Below are positions 9,245 to 15,021 of a stretch of DNA of 16,477 nt, one piece after another. Source of the stretch: CAYMWF01 sp964394085 [NCBI: uncultured Gemmatimonadota bacterium] (GTDB taxonomy: Bacteria > GCA-2686955 > CAYMWF01); assembly GCA_964394085.1 (NCBI GenBank), contig CAYMWF010000083.1, forward strand, positions 1-16,477, in the 5' to 3' direction. A program made the translations under genes and the position numbers. A model generated the notes under the pieces. It was not told the DNA's origin, searched no databases, and saw only the letters and a list, made by a program, of their open reading frames with translations. Positions within the stretch are counted from its first letter, which is position 1, and every line of letters begins with the position of its first letter.

Positions 9245-10261
9245 TTACGGATTCAGCTCGACATCCGTAGAGTCATAGAACCAGATATCCTCGGGATAGT
9301 TCCCGACACAGGCCCTGATCTCATAAGTTCCCAGGGGGGCGGATCCCGGAATGTTTACAGTCTGCGGCACCATGGTGCTGAAGAAACCCGGTATCGCGGC
9401 TGACTGAGGTCCTATAAAAGGATTCCCCGGGTAAGGAGCGCCGTTGGGCATGTAAAGATCGACCCAGAAATCGACATCCTGGACAAAATCGGTGATGTTT
9501 TCCACGTATAAATCGAAATCATAGGTCGTTCCGAGATATGCATCAGCGGGTCCGTCCGCCAGGAACCTCACCCTCGACAGCTCACCCGTCTGGAGCACTT
9601 CCTTCCAGGAATCCTCCTGGACGAACGCCACGACTCCGACCTTTTCCGGATCCCAGGACGGATCCATGGTGAAGCTGCGTTCGATTACCTGCTGCTCTCC
9701 CGGGTTCTTGATCGTCAGGTTTTCCTGGGTGAGCATGTGCCTGACCACGTAATGGAAATATTTACCTCCATAGTAGCAATCGTCTTCGTAAACGTAGAAC
9801 CTGACTTTCATGTTGTTCCATGACAGGTAATCCAGGACCGTTATGGTGAGAGTTACTTCACCGGTGTCGCCCGTGAGCAGCCCGTCCATATCGAACTCGA
9901 CATGGCTGTCGTAATTAAGCCTGCTGTTGATACGGTTGAGGTAAGTATCGTACAACCCGCTGCCGCCGCCGATCACTTTGCTGATTCCGTCGAAGATCGC
10001 GGTCGGCGTTCCGGTAACGCCGTAATAGTTCTTCCGCTGGGTTGCATAAGTATTGGAAAAGGGCGCCGCCAGGTGAAGTTCGAGACCGATAAAAGTGTCA
10101 CGGCCGAGGTCTTCTGCAAGCATTTCCATCGCCAGCTCCGCCGGCGGACAGTATCCTCAGAATACGGAGGTGAACAACTCACCGATGACCACCCTGTCGG
10201 TCTTGCCCCACACCACTGTTCCGATTAGCAGAATGCTTAGAATCACAATAATCTTTTTCAT
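9245..10261 (-). CDS. Predicted exported thioredoxin-like (Omp28-like) selenoprotein, in-frame UGA
   Basis: Read from ATG 10261 the frame gives 338 residues interrupted once, by TGA at codon 35. AAGGA sits 6 nt before the ATG. Residues 1-19 (MKKIIVILSILLIGTVVWG) form a signal peptide. Then GELFTSVF is followed by UGA and GYCPPAE, so the UGA falls at the first position of a CxxC motif (U35-G-Y-C38). The thioredoxin fold is supported by GVTGTPTAIFDG, whose P86 matches the cis-proline, about 50 residues after the redox motif. Residues 236-338 form an Ig-like domain ending in VELNP. The overall plan resembles Omp28-type proteins. A GC-rich hairpin starts 10 nt after the UGA. I infer selenocysteine insertion giving a periplasmic or surface thiol/selenol redox protein. 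Alternatives are a one-base nonsense mutation, a sequencing error, or restart at Met45, which would lose both the signal peptide and the active site. The gene ends in TAA and shares a terminator with the beta-helix gene. Confidence 0.8.
10130..10146 (-). promoter_or_regulatory. Candidate bacterial SECIS hairpin
   Basis: On the minus-strand RNA, CGCCGGC (nt 11-17 after the UGA) pairs with GCUGGCG (nt 21-27), with one G-U pair, around the loop GGA (nt 18-20). Three more pairs (UCC at 9-11 with GGA at 30-32) are possible as an alternative lower stem with a bulge. The loop starts 17 nt after the UGA and opens with G. As I recall it, this fits the bacterial SECIS consensus of a short apical loop, a G in its first two positions and about 16-37 nt from the UGA. 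Not computed; GC-rich coding DNA can form such hairpins by chance. Confidence 0.6.
10157..10159 (-). other. In-frame UGA, predicted selenocysteine codon 35
   Basis: The codon reads TGA on the minus strand between TTC (F34) and GGA (G36). It replaces the first cysteine of a C-x-x-C redox motif and the second cysteine, C38 (TGT), is intact. Cys-to-UGA replacement at exactly this place is the classic mark of a selenoprotein. TGA ends other genes in this window (2983-3573 and 1796-2833), so a general reassignment of UGA is unlikely. Confidence 0.75.
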
Positions 10262-10519
10262 CGTCTTTCCTTTCGCCAGATTAACGCTTCACGCGCCGGC
10301 CCAATCACCTCCGGCCCACCCGCGAATGATCCGGGATCGAAGCTCCCGTTTCCATCCGCGAATCACCGAGCCTTCCAAGATCGGCTCGCGGACATGATAA
10401 CATAGATTTCGAACTACTCAAGAAATACCTTACTATTTTGGTGGACTTCTGCGGGGGGGGGCGTGCCCGGTTCGTGTGCGGCCGGCACCCCCTGAGCAAT
10501 TCTCCGCGGCATGAAGCAC

Positions 10520-10548
10520 TCTATACTTGACAGGGCATCGCCGGTCAA
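10520..10548 (-). promoter_or_regulatory. Candidate sigma70 promoter of the selenoprotein gene
   Basis: On the minus strand, TTGACC (10548-10543) and TATAGA (10525-10520) are separated by exactly 17 nt. Transcription would start near 10513, leaving a leader of about 250 nt before the ATG at 10261. That leader contains a run of nine G on the plus strand (10453-10461) and no gene. Confidence 0.55.
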
Positions 10549-10593
10549 GAGCCAACCTTCTGCGGGAATCCGCATTGCGAGCCTCAGCCCGAT

Positions 10594-10622
10594 TTGACAG
10601 CCTGGCTGATCGCGGGTATACT
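10594..10622 (+). promoter_or_regulatory. Strong sigma70-like promoter of the PHP gene
   Basis: TTGACA at 10594-10599 is a perfect -35, and TATACT at 10617-10622 follows after a 17-nt spacer. Transcription would start near 10629, giving a leader of about 130 nt before the ATG at 10760. It points away from the minus-strand promoter at 10520-10548, so the two genes form a divergent pair. Confidence 0.7.
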
Positions 10623-10759
10623 TTTAACTCCGGATAAGCGACTTTCGAGTTTCGATCTCATCCGTGGCGGGAGTTCTTCAGGTGCGGCCCGGCGTGCATC
10701 CGCAAGCCCTGAACGGATCAACCCGGAATCCAGGTCGACAGAAACATGGAGTATTCAAT

Positions 10760-11839
10760 ATGTCCGCAGCAACATCATTCCGAAAGACAGCACCCTTGTT
10801 GATCCTGTTACTCTCAATCGCTCCGGCGACTCCGCCGTGGAACGCCTGCAGCGCGGCAGGTCCGCGGCCGGTAATCGACGGCCTGGAGCCTTACCAGGGC
10901 AACCTGCATTCGCATACATCGTACTCGGATGGAGAAGGAACGCCGACCGACGCCTTCGATTACGCCAGGTTCACCGCAGGGCTCGACTTCCTGGCGGTCA
11001 CCGACCACTCGGAGCAGATACAGCCGTGGTTTCCGATCCCGCCCCTCTTCCGGTGGTCCCGCCTGCAGAACGAAGCGGACGCGGCGAACGAGGACGGCGC
11101 TTTCGTCGCTCTCGCCGGTTACGAATACAGCCATGTGATGGCCGGACACCTGAACGTCTTCGGCACCAGGGAGCTCTTCTGGTATCCCGAGGTGTTCTAC
11201 CTCTGGAGCTTCTACAAAGGTCTCGTAAAAGAATCGGGCGCCGTCGGGCAGTTCAATCACCCGTACGACGAAGAATATTTCCATAACTGGTACGATTTCT
11301 ATTACGGCGGCCTGGCCGTGGATCAGCGGATAAGCCTGATTGAAGCGGACGGCTTCCACGAAGAGTACGAGGACGGCTATATCCGCGCTCTCGAAAAGGG
11401 ATGGCACGTTGCGCCCGTGGGCAACCAGGACAATCACGGCTGGGACTGGGGAACGAAGGACGCCCGGCGCGCGGGTGTGTGGGTAGAAAGCTTGACACGG
11501 GATAACGTGCTCGACGCCATGCGCAACAGAAGATGCTTTTCCGCCACAGACGTCGATGCGTCGATCATGATCAAGGGAAACGGCGCGCTCATGGGGTGGG
11601 CGACCTTCACGGCACCGGTCGACCTCGAAATCTCCGTCTTCGATACCCACGACGACGGGTGGAGCAAAATCGAGCTGATCGGCCCCGGCGGAGAGGTCCT
11701 CGCGGTGGATTACCCCGACACCTCGTCATATACCTGGGAGATCACCGAGTATCCTTCAGACAACACTTTCTGGTATGCAAAAGCCTACCAGGATGACGGC
11801 GGCATTCTCTTCTCCGCTCCGGTCTGGTATAAAAAATAA
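10760..11839 (+). CDS. Exported PHP-domain metal-dependent phosphoesterase
   Basis: A 359-residue protein with the ordered metal-binding motifs of the PHP superfamily: H50 and H52 in NLHSHTSYSDG, D82-H83 in LAVTDHSE, E122 in GYEYSH, H130 in GHLNVFG, H167 in GQFNHP, and D224 with H226 in GNQDNHGW. These ligate two or three metal ions in enzymes that hydrolyse phosphate esters; the substrate is not predictable. Residues 1-33 are a signal peptide with hydrophobic core LLILLLSIAPA, so it acts outside the cytoplasm, most likely in the periplasm. The last 80 or so residues form a beta-rich Ig-like domain ending in APVWYKK. ATG 10760 is preferred over 10664 because GGAG lies 8 nt before it and the signal peptide begins there. 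It is transcribed divergently from the selenoprotein candidate. Confidence 0.88.
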   Translation: MSAATSFRKTAPLLILLLSIAPATPPWNACSAAGPRPVIDGLEPYQGNLHSHTSYSDGEGTPTDAFDYARFTAGLDFLAVTDHSEQIQPWFPIPPLFRWSRLQNEADAANEDGAFVALAGYEYSHVMAGHLNVFGTRELFWYPEVFYLWSFYKGLVKESGAVGQFNHPYDEEYFHNWYDFYYGGLAVDQRISLIEADGFHEEYEDGYIRALEKGWHVAPVGNQDNHGWDWGTKDARRAGVWVESLTRDNVLDAMRNRRCFSATDVDASIMIKGNGALMGWATFTAPVDLEISVFDTHDDGWSKIELIGPGGEVLAVDYPDTSSYTWEITEYPSDNTFWYAKAYQDDGGILFSAPVWYKK

Positions 11840-11885
11840 CTGGTAGTTTTCGCAACTCGAAGGAACCGGACCTCACGCCGTTCAG

Positions 11886-11930
11886 AGCTTCGCGGGAGCG
11901 AAACGGCCGGCCGGCGAAGAGCTAGTTTTT
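11886..11930 (+). terminator. Candidate terminator after the PHP gene
   Basis: CTTCGC (11888-11893) pairs with GCGAAG (11914-11919) and is followed shortly by a run of five T (11926-11930). The loop is long and contains GGCCGGCCGG, so folding is uncertain. Confidence 0.4.
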
Positions 11931-11955
11931 CTCTGTTGGAGCGAGGCGATCCTTC

Positions 11956-11981
11956 CCGTGGGCAGGTTTTCCCGCTCACGG
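11956..11981 (-). terminator. Stable hairpin downstream of the acyl-CoA synthetase gene
   Basis: On the minus strand CCGTGAGCGGG and CCTGCCCACGG form an 11-position stem with one mismatch and one G-T pair around an AAAA loop. It lies 41 nt after the synthetase stop codon. There is no T-run, so it may be an mRNA-stabilising 3' hairpin rather than a simple intrinsic terminator. Confidence 0.45.
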
Positions 11982-12021
11982 CCCGGAATCTCTCGATGTC
12001 GCGGAAAGAGCCGGGTTCCGG

Positions 12022-13845
12022 TTACACGCGTATTCCACCGTTTTCGTACATATTCTCCAGTTCGGCGGTGTAACGGTCGAAAAGCACGTTCTTTTTCACC
12101 TTCAGCGTCGGCGTCAGCTCTCCTGACTCGATGCTTATTTCGTGGTCGAGCAGGTGAAACGCTTTCACCGTCATGAAGGGCGGCAGGTTTTCATTTCGCC
12201 TGTCTATGGAGGTTCGCACCTCTTCCACCACTTCCGGGTGCGTTGTGAGCGTCGCGTAATCGCCCCCGTTTTCCCCGGCGGCGATGCCGCGGACGCTGGT
12301 GAACTTTTCCAGCCCTTCCGGGTCGAGGCTGACAATGGCGGTGAGATACTTCCTGTTGTCTCCGTATACCACCAGGTGACCTATCAGTGAATCCGTGTCG
12401 AATAAACCCTCGATGGCTGCAGGCGCGATATTCTTTCCGCCGGATGTAATGATGAGCTCCTTTTTACGGCCCGTGATACTCAGGTAGCCGTCCCCGTCAA
12501 GGACGCCGAGGTCTCCGGTGTGCAGCCAGCCGTCGACCAGGGTTTCGGCCGTGTCGTCCGGCATCTCCCAGTAACCCTTGAATATACTGCCGCCGCGGGC
12601 AAGCACCTCGCCGTCGGCGGCGATGCGGATCTCGACGCCGGGAAGGGGCATCCCGACGGTGCCGACGCGGTTGAATCCTTCGAAATTGATTGTGCCCGGC
12701 GCCGTGGTTTCGGTCATCCCCCACCCTTCGAATATGGGGATGCCCAGCGCCAGGAAAAACTCGAGGATATCCTTCGACACCGGCGCGGCCGCGCAGATAC
12801 AGCGCTTCACCTGGCCGCCGAATTTCGCCCTGACCTTCGAGAATACGAGGCGGTCCGCAATCGCGCTGCTCACCCGCAGCCCGGGGGACGGCGTTCCGCC
12901 CTGCGCCTCTACCTCGAGCATCTTCTTCCCCGTTGCGAGAGCCCAGAAGAAGAGCCGCCGTTTCAGGGGCGGCCCGGACCCGGCGGCTTCGATGATGCGC
13001 TGGTAGAGTTTCTCGTAAACGCGGGGCACTCCGGGAATTGTGACCGGCTTGATCTCCTGGAGGTTGTCGGCGAGTTTTTCGAGGCTTTCGACAAAGCAGT
13101 ACGGGAGGGCTCGATGGATGGCGCAGAACTGGGAGAACCGCTCGTAAACATGGGCCAGGGGCAGGTAGGCGACTGAGCGTTCACCAGCCTCGGGCGCGAA
13201 TCGCTGGGTGATGGAGTCGATGTTGAACAGGATGTTGCCGTGCGTGAGCATGACGCCCTTGGGAACGCCGGTGGTGCCCGATGTATAAACGAGGGTGGCG
13301 AGGTCGTCTTGACTTAGACCGGCGGAAACCGTATCTACTGCCGCCCGCCAATCATCAGGCCCGTTCCGTCCCTCGCGACCCAGGGCTTCGAAAGTAAGCA
13401 CCTCCGGCGTCGAAGGGGACATCGGCTCCCCCGAGAACATCACCACGGCGCCGACCGTCCCGATACCCGCCCCGGCAATCGCATCGAGCACCTTGCGGGT
13501 TTGCGCGGCATCCTCCGCGAACACGAGACGGGCTCCCGAATTCTCGAGAATGTATGCCACCTCTTCGGGCATGAGGGTGGGAAATACCGGGACGGTAGCC
13601 GCGCCCGCCGCGAGGACGGCCATGTCGGCGATGGTCCACTCCCGCCTCGTCTCCGAGATGAGGGCGATCCGATCGCCCTTTCTTATCCCTCGTCCGATAA
13701 GGGCCGCGGCCAGACTCCTCACGAGGTCCTGAAGCTCGCTGAAGGTCGTTGGTTGCCAGAGGCCGTCTTCCTTGTGCATGAGCGCCGTGGCGGAGCCCGT
13801 CTCGGCGGCATTTCTCCAGAGGGAGCCGATGATACTGTCAGACAT
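12022..13845 (-). CDS. Long-chain acyl-CoA synthetase (AMP-forming)
   Basis: A 607-residue ANL-superfamily enzyme that activates fatty acids with ATP and CoA to acyl-CoA. The P-loop is YTSGTTGVPKGVMLTHGN at residues 187-204. PRVYEKLY (274-281) is typical of the long-chain branch. The A5 motif EGWGMTETTAPG spans 373-384, TGD is at 443-445, and GRKKELIITSGGKNIAP spans 459-475. LTPTLKVKK near the end carries K582, the expected adenylation lysine. All core motifs are intact and the length is normal for the family. The start at 13845 is set by GGAGG 5 nt upstream; the open frame runs 130 codons further but without family-like sequence. It probably supplies substrate to the divergent acyl-CoA dehydrogenase, in the cytoplasm or at the inner membrane face. 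Confidence 0.93.
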   Translation of the reverse strand: MSDSIIGSLWRNAAETGSATALMHKEDGLWQPTTFSELQDLVRSLAAALIGRGIRKGDRIALISETRREWTIADMAVLAAGAATVPVFPTLMPEEVAYILENSGARLVFAEDAAQTRKVLDAIAGAGIGTVGAVVMFSGEPMSPSTPEVLTFEALGREGRNGPDDWRAAVDTVSAGLSQDDLATLVYTSGTTGVPKGVMLTHGNILFNIDSITQRFAPEAGERSVAYLPLAHVYERFSQFCAIHRALPYCFVESLEKLADNLQEIKPVTIPGVPRVYEKLYQRIIEAAGSGPPLKRRLFFWALATGKKMLEVEAQGGTPSPGLRVSSAIADRLVFSKVRAKFGGQVKRCICAAAPVSKDILEFFLALGIPIFEGWGMTETTAPGTINFEGFNRVGTVGMPLPGVEIRIAADGEVLARGGSIFKGYWEMPDDTAETLVDGWLHTGDLGVLDGDGYLSITGRKKELIITSGGKNIAPAAIEGLFDTDSLIGHLVVYGDNRKYLTAIVSLDPEGLEKFTSVRGIAAGENGGDYATLTTHPEVVEEVRTSIDRRNENLPPFMTVKAFHLLDHEISIESGELTPTLKVKKNVLFDRYTAELENMYENGGIRV

Positions 13846-14031
13846 TGAATCCTCCATCGATTGAGTGGAGACACGGCATGTGCCGGCTTTTGATGTTGAC
13901 GTACCCTCGCCGGAATAACCGGACGGGGACCTGCATCCATCCGAGTCGCAGTACTGAACCGACGCCTTCAGGGCCGCATTTTCTGAATGAGCCCGGGCAG
14001 GCGTCATCGCTGCTTTCTGATTCCGGGGTAG

Positions 14032-14060
14032 AGTAAAGCATCCGGGCGGGATACAATCAA
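14032..14060 (-). promoter_or_regulatory. Candidate promoter of the acyl-CoA synthetase gene
   Basis: On the minus strand TTGATT (14060-14055) and TTTACT (14037-14032) are 17 nt apart, with a TG dinucleotide one base before the -10, as in extended -10 promoters. Both boxes are imperfect. The leader to 13845 would be about 180 nt. Confidence 0.35.
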
Positions 14061-14338
14061 ACGAAAAGTCCGGGTTGAACGGAATTGGACGATACAACAT
14101 CAAATAGAGCGGGAACGACGGCGAAGTGAAAGGCGACGCCGGGGAAACGGCGACATGTGAGACAGCGATGCGGAAACGTTCATGCGGGCGAAAGCGCACG
14201 GGGGTACGGTGACAGGGGAAACAGCGAGGGGGCAACAGCCACGCGGAAGACGTTTACAACTCATTTTCCGTTAGCGGAAGCAGGAGAGGAATATGTCCGA
14301 GATCTCGAAGCTGCATTGTAATGAAATGTAACCGACCG

Positions 14339-14354
14339 CCGGCTGAACCGGTGG
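14339..14354. repeat. 16-nt direct repeat, left copy
   Basis: CCGGCTGAACCGGTGG matches CCGGCTCAGCCGGTGG at 14828-14843 at 14 of 16 positions and in the same orientation. The pair brackets the 29-bp array and the palindrome, about 505 bp outer edge to outer edge. Confidence 0.45.
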
Positions 14355-14471
14355 CTTTAAGATCCCAGTGGAGCTTTCGCCCCGTAGAAGGCTCACCTGC
14401 CAGTCAAACCCCTGTTGCCCGGCTTCCTTTTTCCTGATTTCCTGCGCCGGCCAAGTCGGGTTGAGTCAAGC

Positions 14472-14587
14472 CCGGAGGGAACCTGTCACTTATTCCACTA
14501 CCGGAGGGAGTCTGTCACTTATTCCACTACCGGAGGGGCCCGATCATTTATTCCTCTACCGGAGGGGCCCGATCACTTATTCCTCTA
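14472..14587. repeat. 29-bp tandem repeat, four copies
   Basis: Units begin with CCGGAGGG at 14472, 14501, 14530 and 14559, an exact 29-bp period, with a decayed fifth unit from 14588. Units 1 and 2 differ at two positions and contain TGTCACTTATTCCACTA. Units 3 and 4 differ at one position and contain TTATTCCTCTA. The pairwise similarity suggests stepwise duplication. There are no spacers, so this is not a CRISPR array, and 29 is not a multiple of three, so it is not coding. Confidence 0.9.
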
Positions 14588-14642
14588 TAAGGTGGATGTC
14601 TCCCCGATCGTCCAGGTGTATCAATCGAGCCCACTCGGAAGA

Positions 14643-14679
14643 CGTGTAAAATTGTCAATCCGATTGACAATTTTACACG
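14643..14679. repeat. Perfect inverted repeat, 18-bp arms, 1-nt centre
   Basis: CGTGTAAAATTGTCAATC at 14643-14660 is the exact reverse complement of 14662-14679, with one C between them. It is A/T-rich in a G/C-rich setting. It could be an operator, a cruciform or terminator-like hairpin, or two fused ends of a transposable element. No gene in the window is positioned to be clearly controlled by it. Confidence 0.9.
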
Positions 14680-14826
14680 AGTACGCCTGCATCCCCCGCA
14701 GGACAGGATATGCTTCTTGCGCTGCGCTGCAAAAACAGAACTACGCAGATCGACTCCGTGATTCGGGATCTCAAAGCCAACCGGGGCGTACACCTGATTC
14801 TTTTCCAGGCATAGCTTAACTATACT

Positions 14827-14843
14827 ACCGGCTCAGCCGGTGG
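14827..14843. repeat. 16-nt direct repeat, right copy, with hairpin
   Basis: This is the partner of the sequence at 14339-14354. ACCGGC (14827-14832), TCA, GCCGGT (14836-14841) also forms a perfect 6-bp hairpin by itself, so the similarity to the left copy may reflect a shared small hairpin element rather than a target duplication. Confidence 0.45.
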
Positions 14844-14906
14844 ATTTGTTTCATTAAGAATGGAGAAAATATAAGTTGGCTGTTACGCTTTAAGCCTGAA
14901 AGCTGT

Positions 14907-14934
14907 TTCACCGGTATCTTTTGCGTGCTAGTCT
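14907..14934 (+). promoter_or_regulatory. Weak candidate promoter of the acyl-CoA dehydrogenase gene
   Basis: TTCACC (14907-14912) and TAGTCT (14929-14934) are 16 nt apart, with TGC just before the -10. The leader to 15022 would be about 80 nt. The matches are modest. Confidence 0.25.
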
Positions 14935-15021
14935 CTATCCGTACCAGTGCATCATCGCGCTGAAAACGGCTGCCATGCAAAATTCACTTATCTGTATCAA
15001 CCAGATCGACAAGGAGACGCC

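Larger units (their letters stand above)
13858..15021. other. Long non-coding divergent region with repeats
   Basis: About 1.2 kb between the synthetase and dehydrogenase genes holds no frame that I believe. The short frames across 14368-14819 run straight through a 29-bp tandem repeat in shifting phase. The region contains candidate promoters for both flanking genes, the tandem repeat (14472-14587), an 18-bp-arm palindrome (14643-14679), and two similar 16-nt sequences at 14339 and 14828. Confidence 0.7.

Noticed and set aside
9245-10129. Start of the thioredoxin-like gene at Met 10129
   Set aside because: This start has no signal peptide and lacks the redox motif, while the in-frame upstream ATG at 10261 supplies the ribosome binding site, signal peptide and UxxC.
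10157-10159. UGA read as Trp or Gly by a changed genetic code
   Set aside because: TGA ends the sulfotransferase and the DUF4143 remnant normally, and no other gene here has an internal TGA. Trp or Gly would also not explain its place in a CxxC motif.
10760-10860. Lipoprotein signal in the PHP protein (Cys30)
   Set aside because: The residues before the Cys are W-N-A, which do not form a lipobox; an ordinary signal peptide fits better.
13846-14235. 130-codon N-terminal extension of the acyl-CoA synthetase
   Set aside because: Low-complexity sequence without family similarity; GGAGG precedes the inner start at 13845.
14472-14587. CRISPR array
   Set aside because: Units abut directly with no spacers and there are no cas genes.
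14368-14819. Overlapping short open frames across the intergenic region
   Set aside because: They translate the 29-bp repeat in rotating frames and cross the palindrome; no coding signature.
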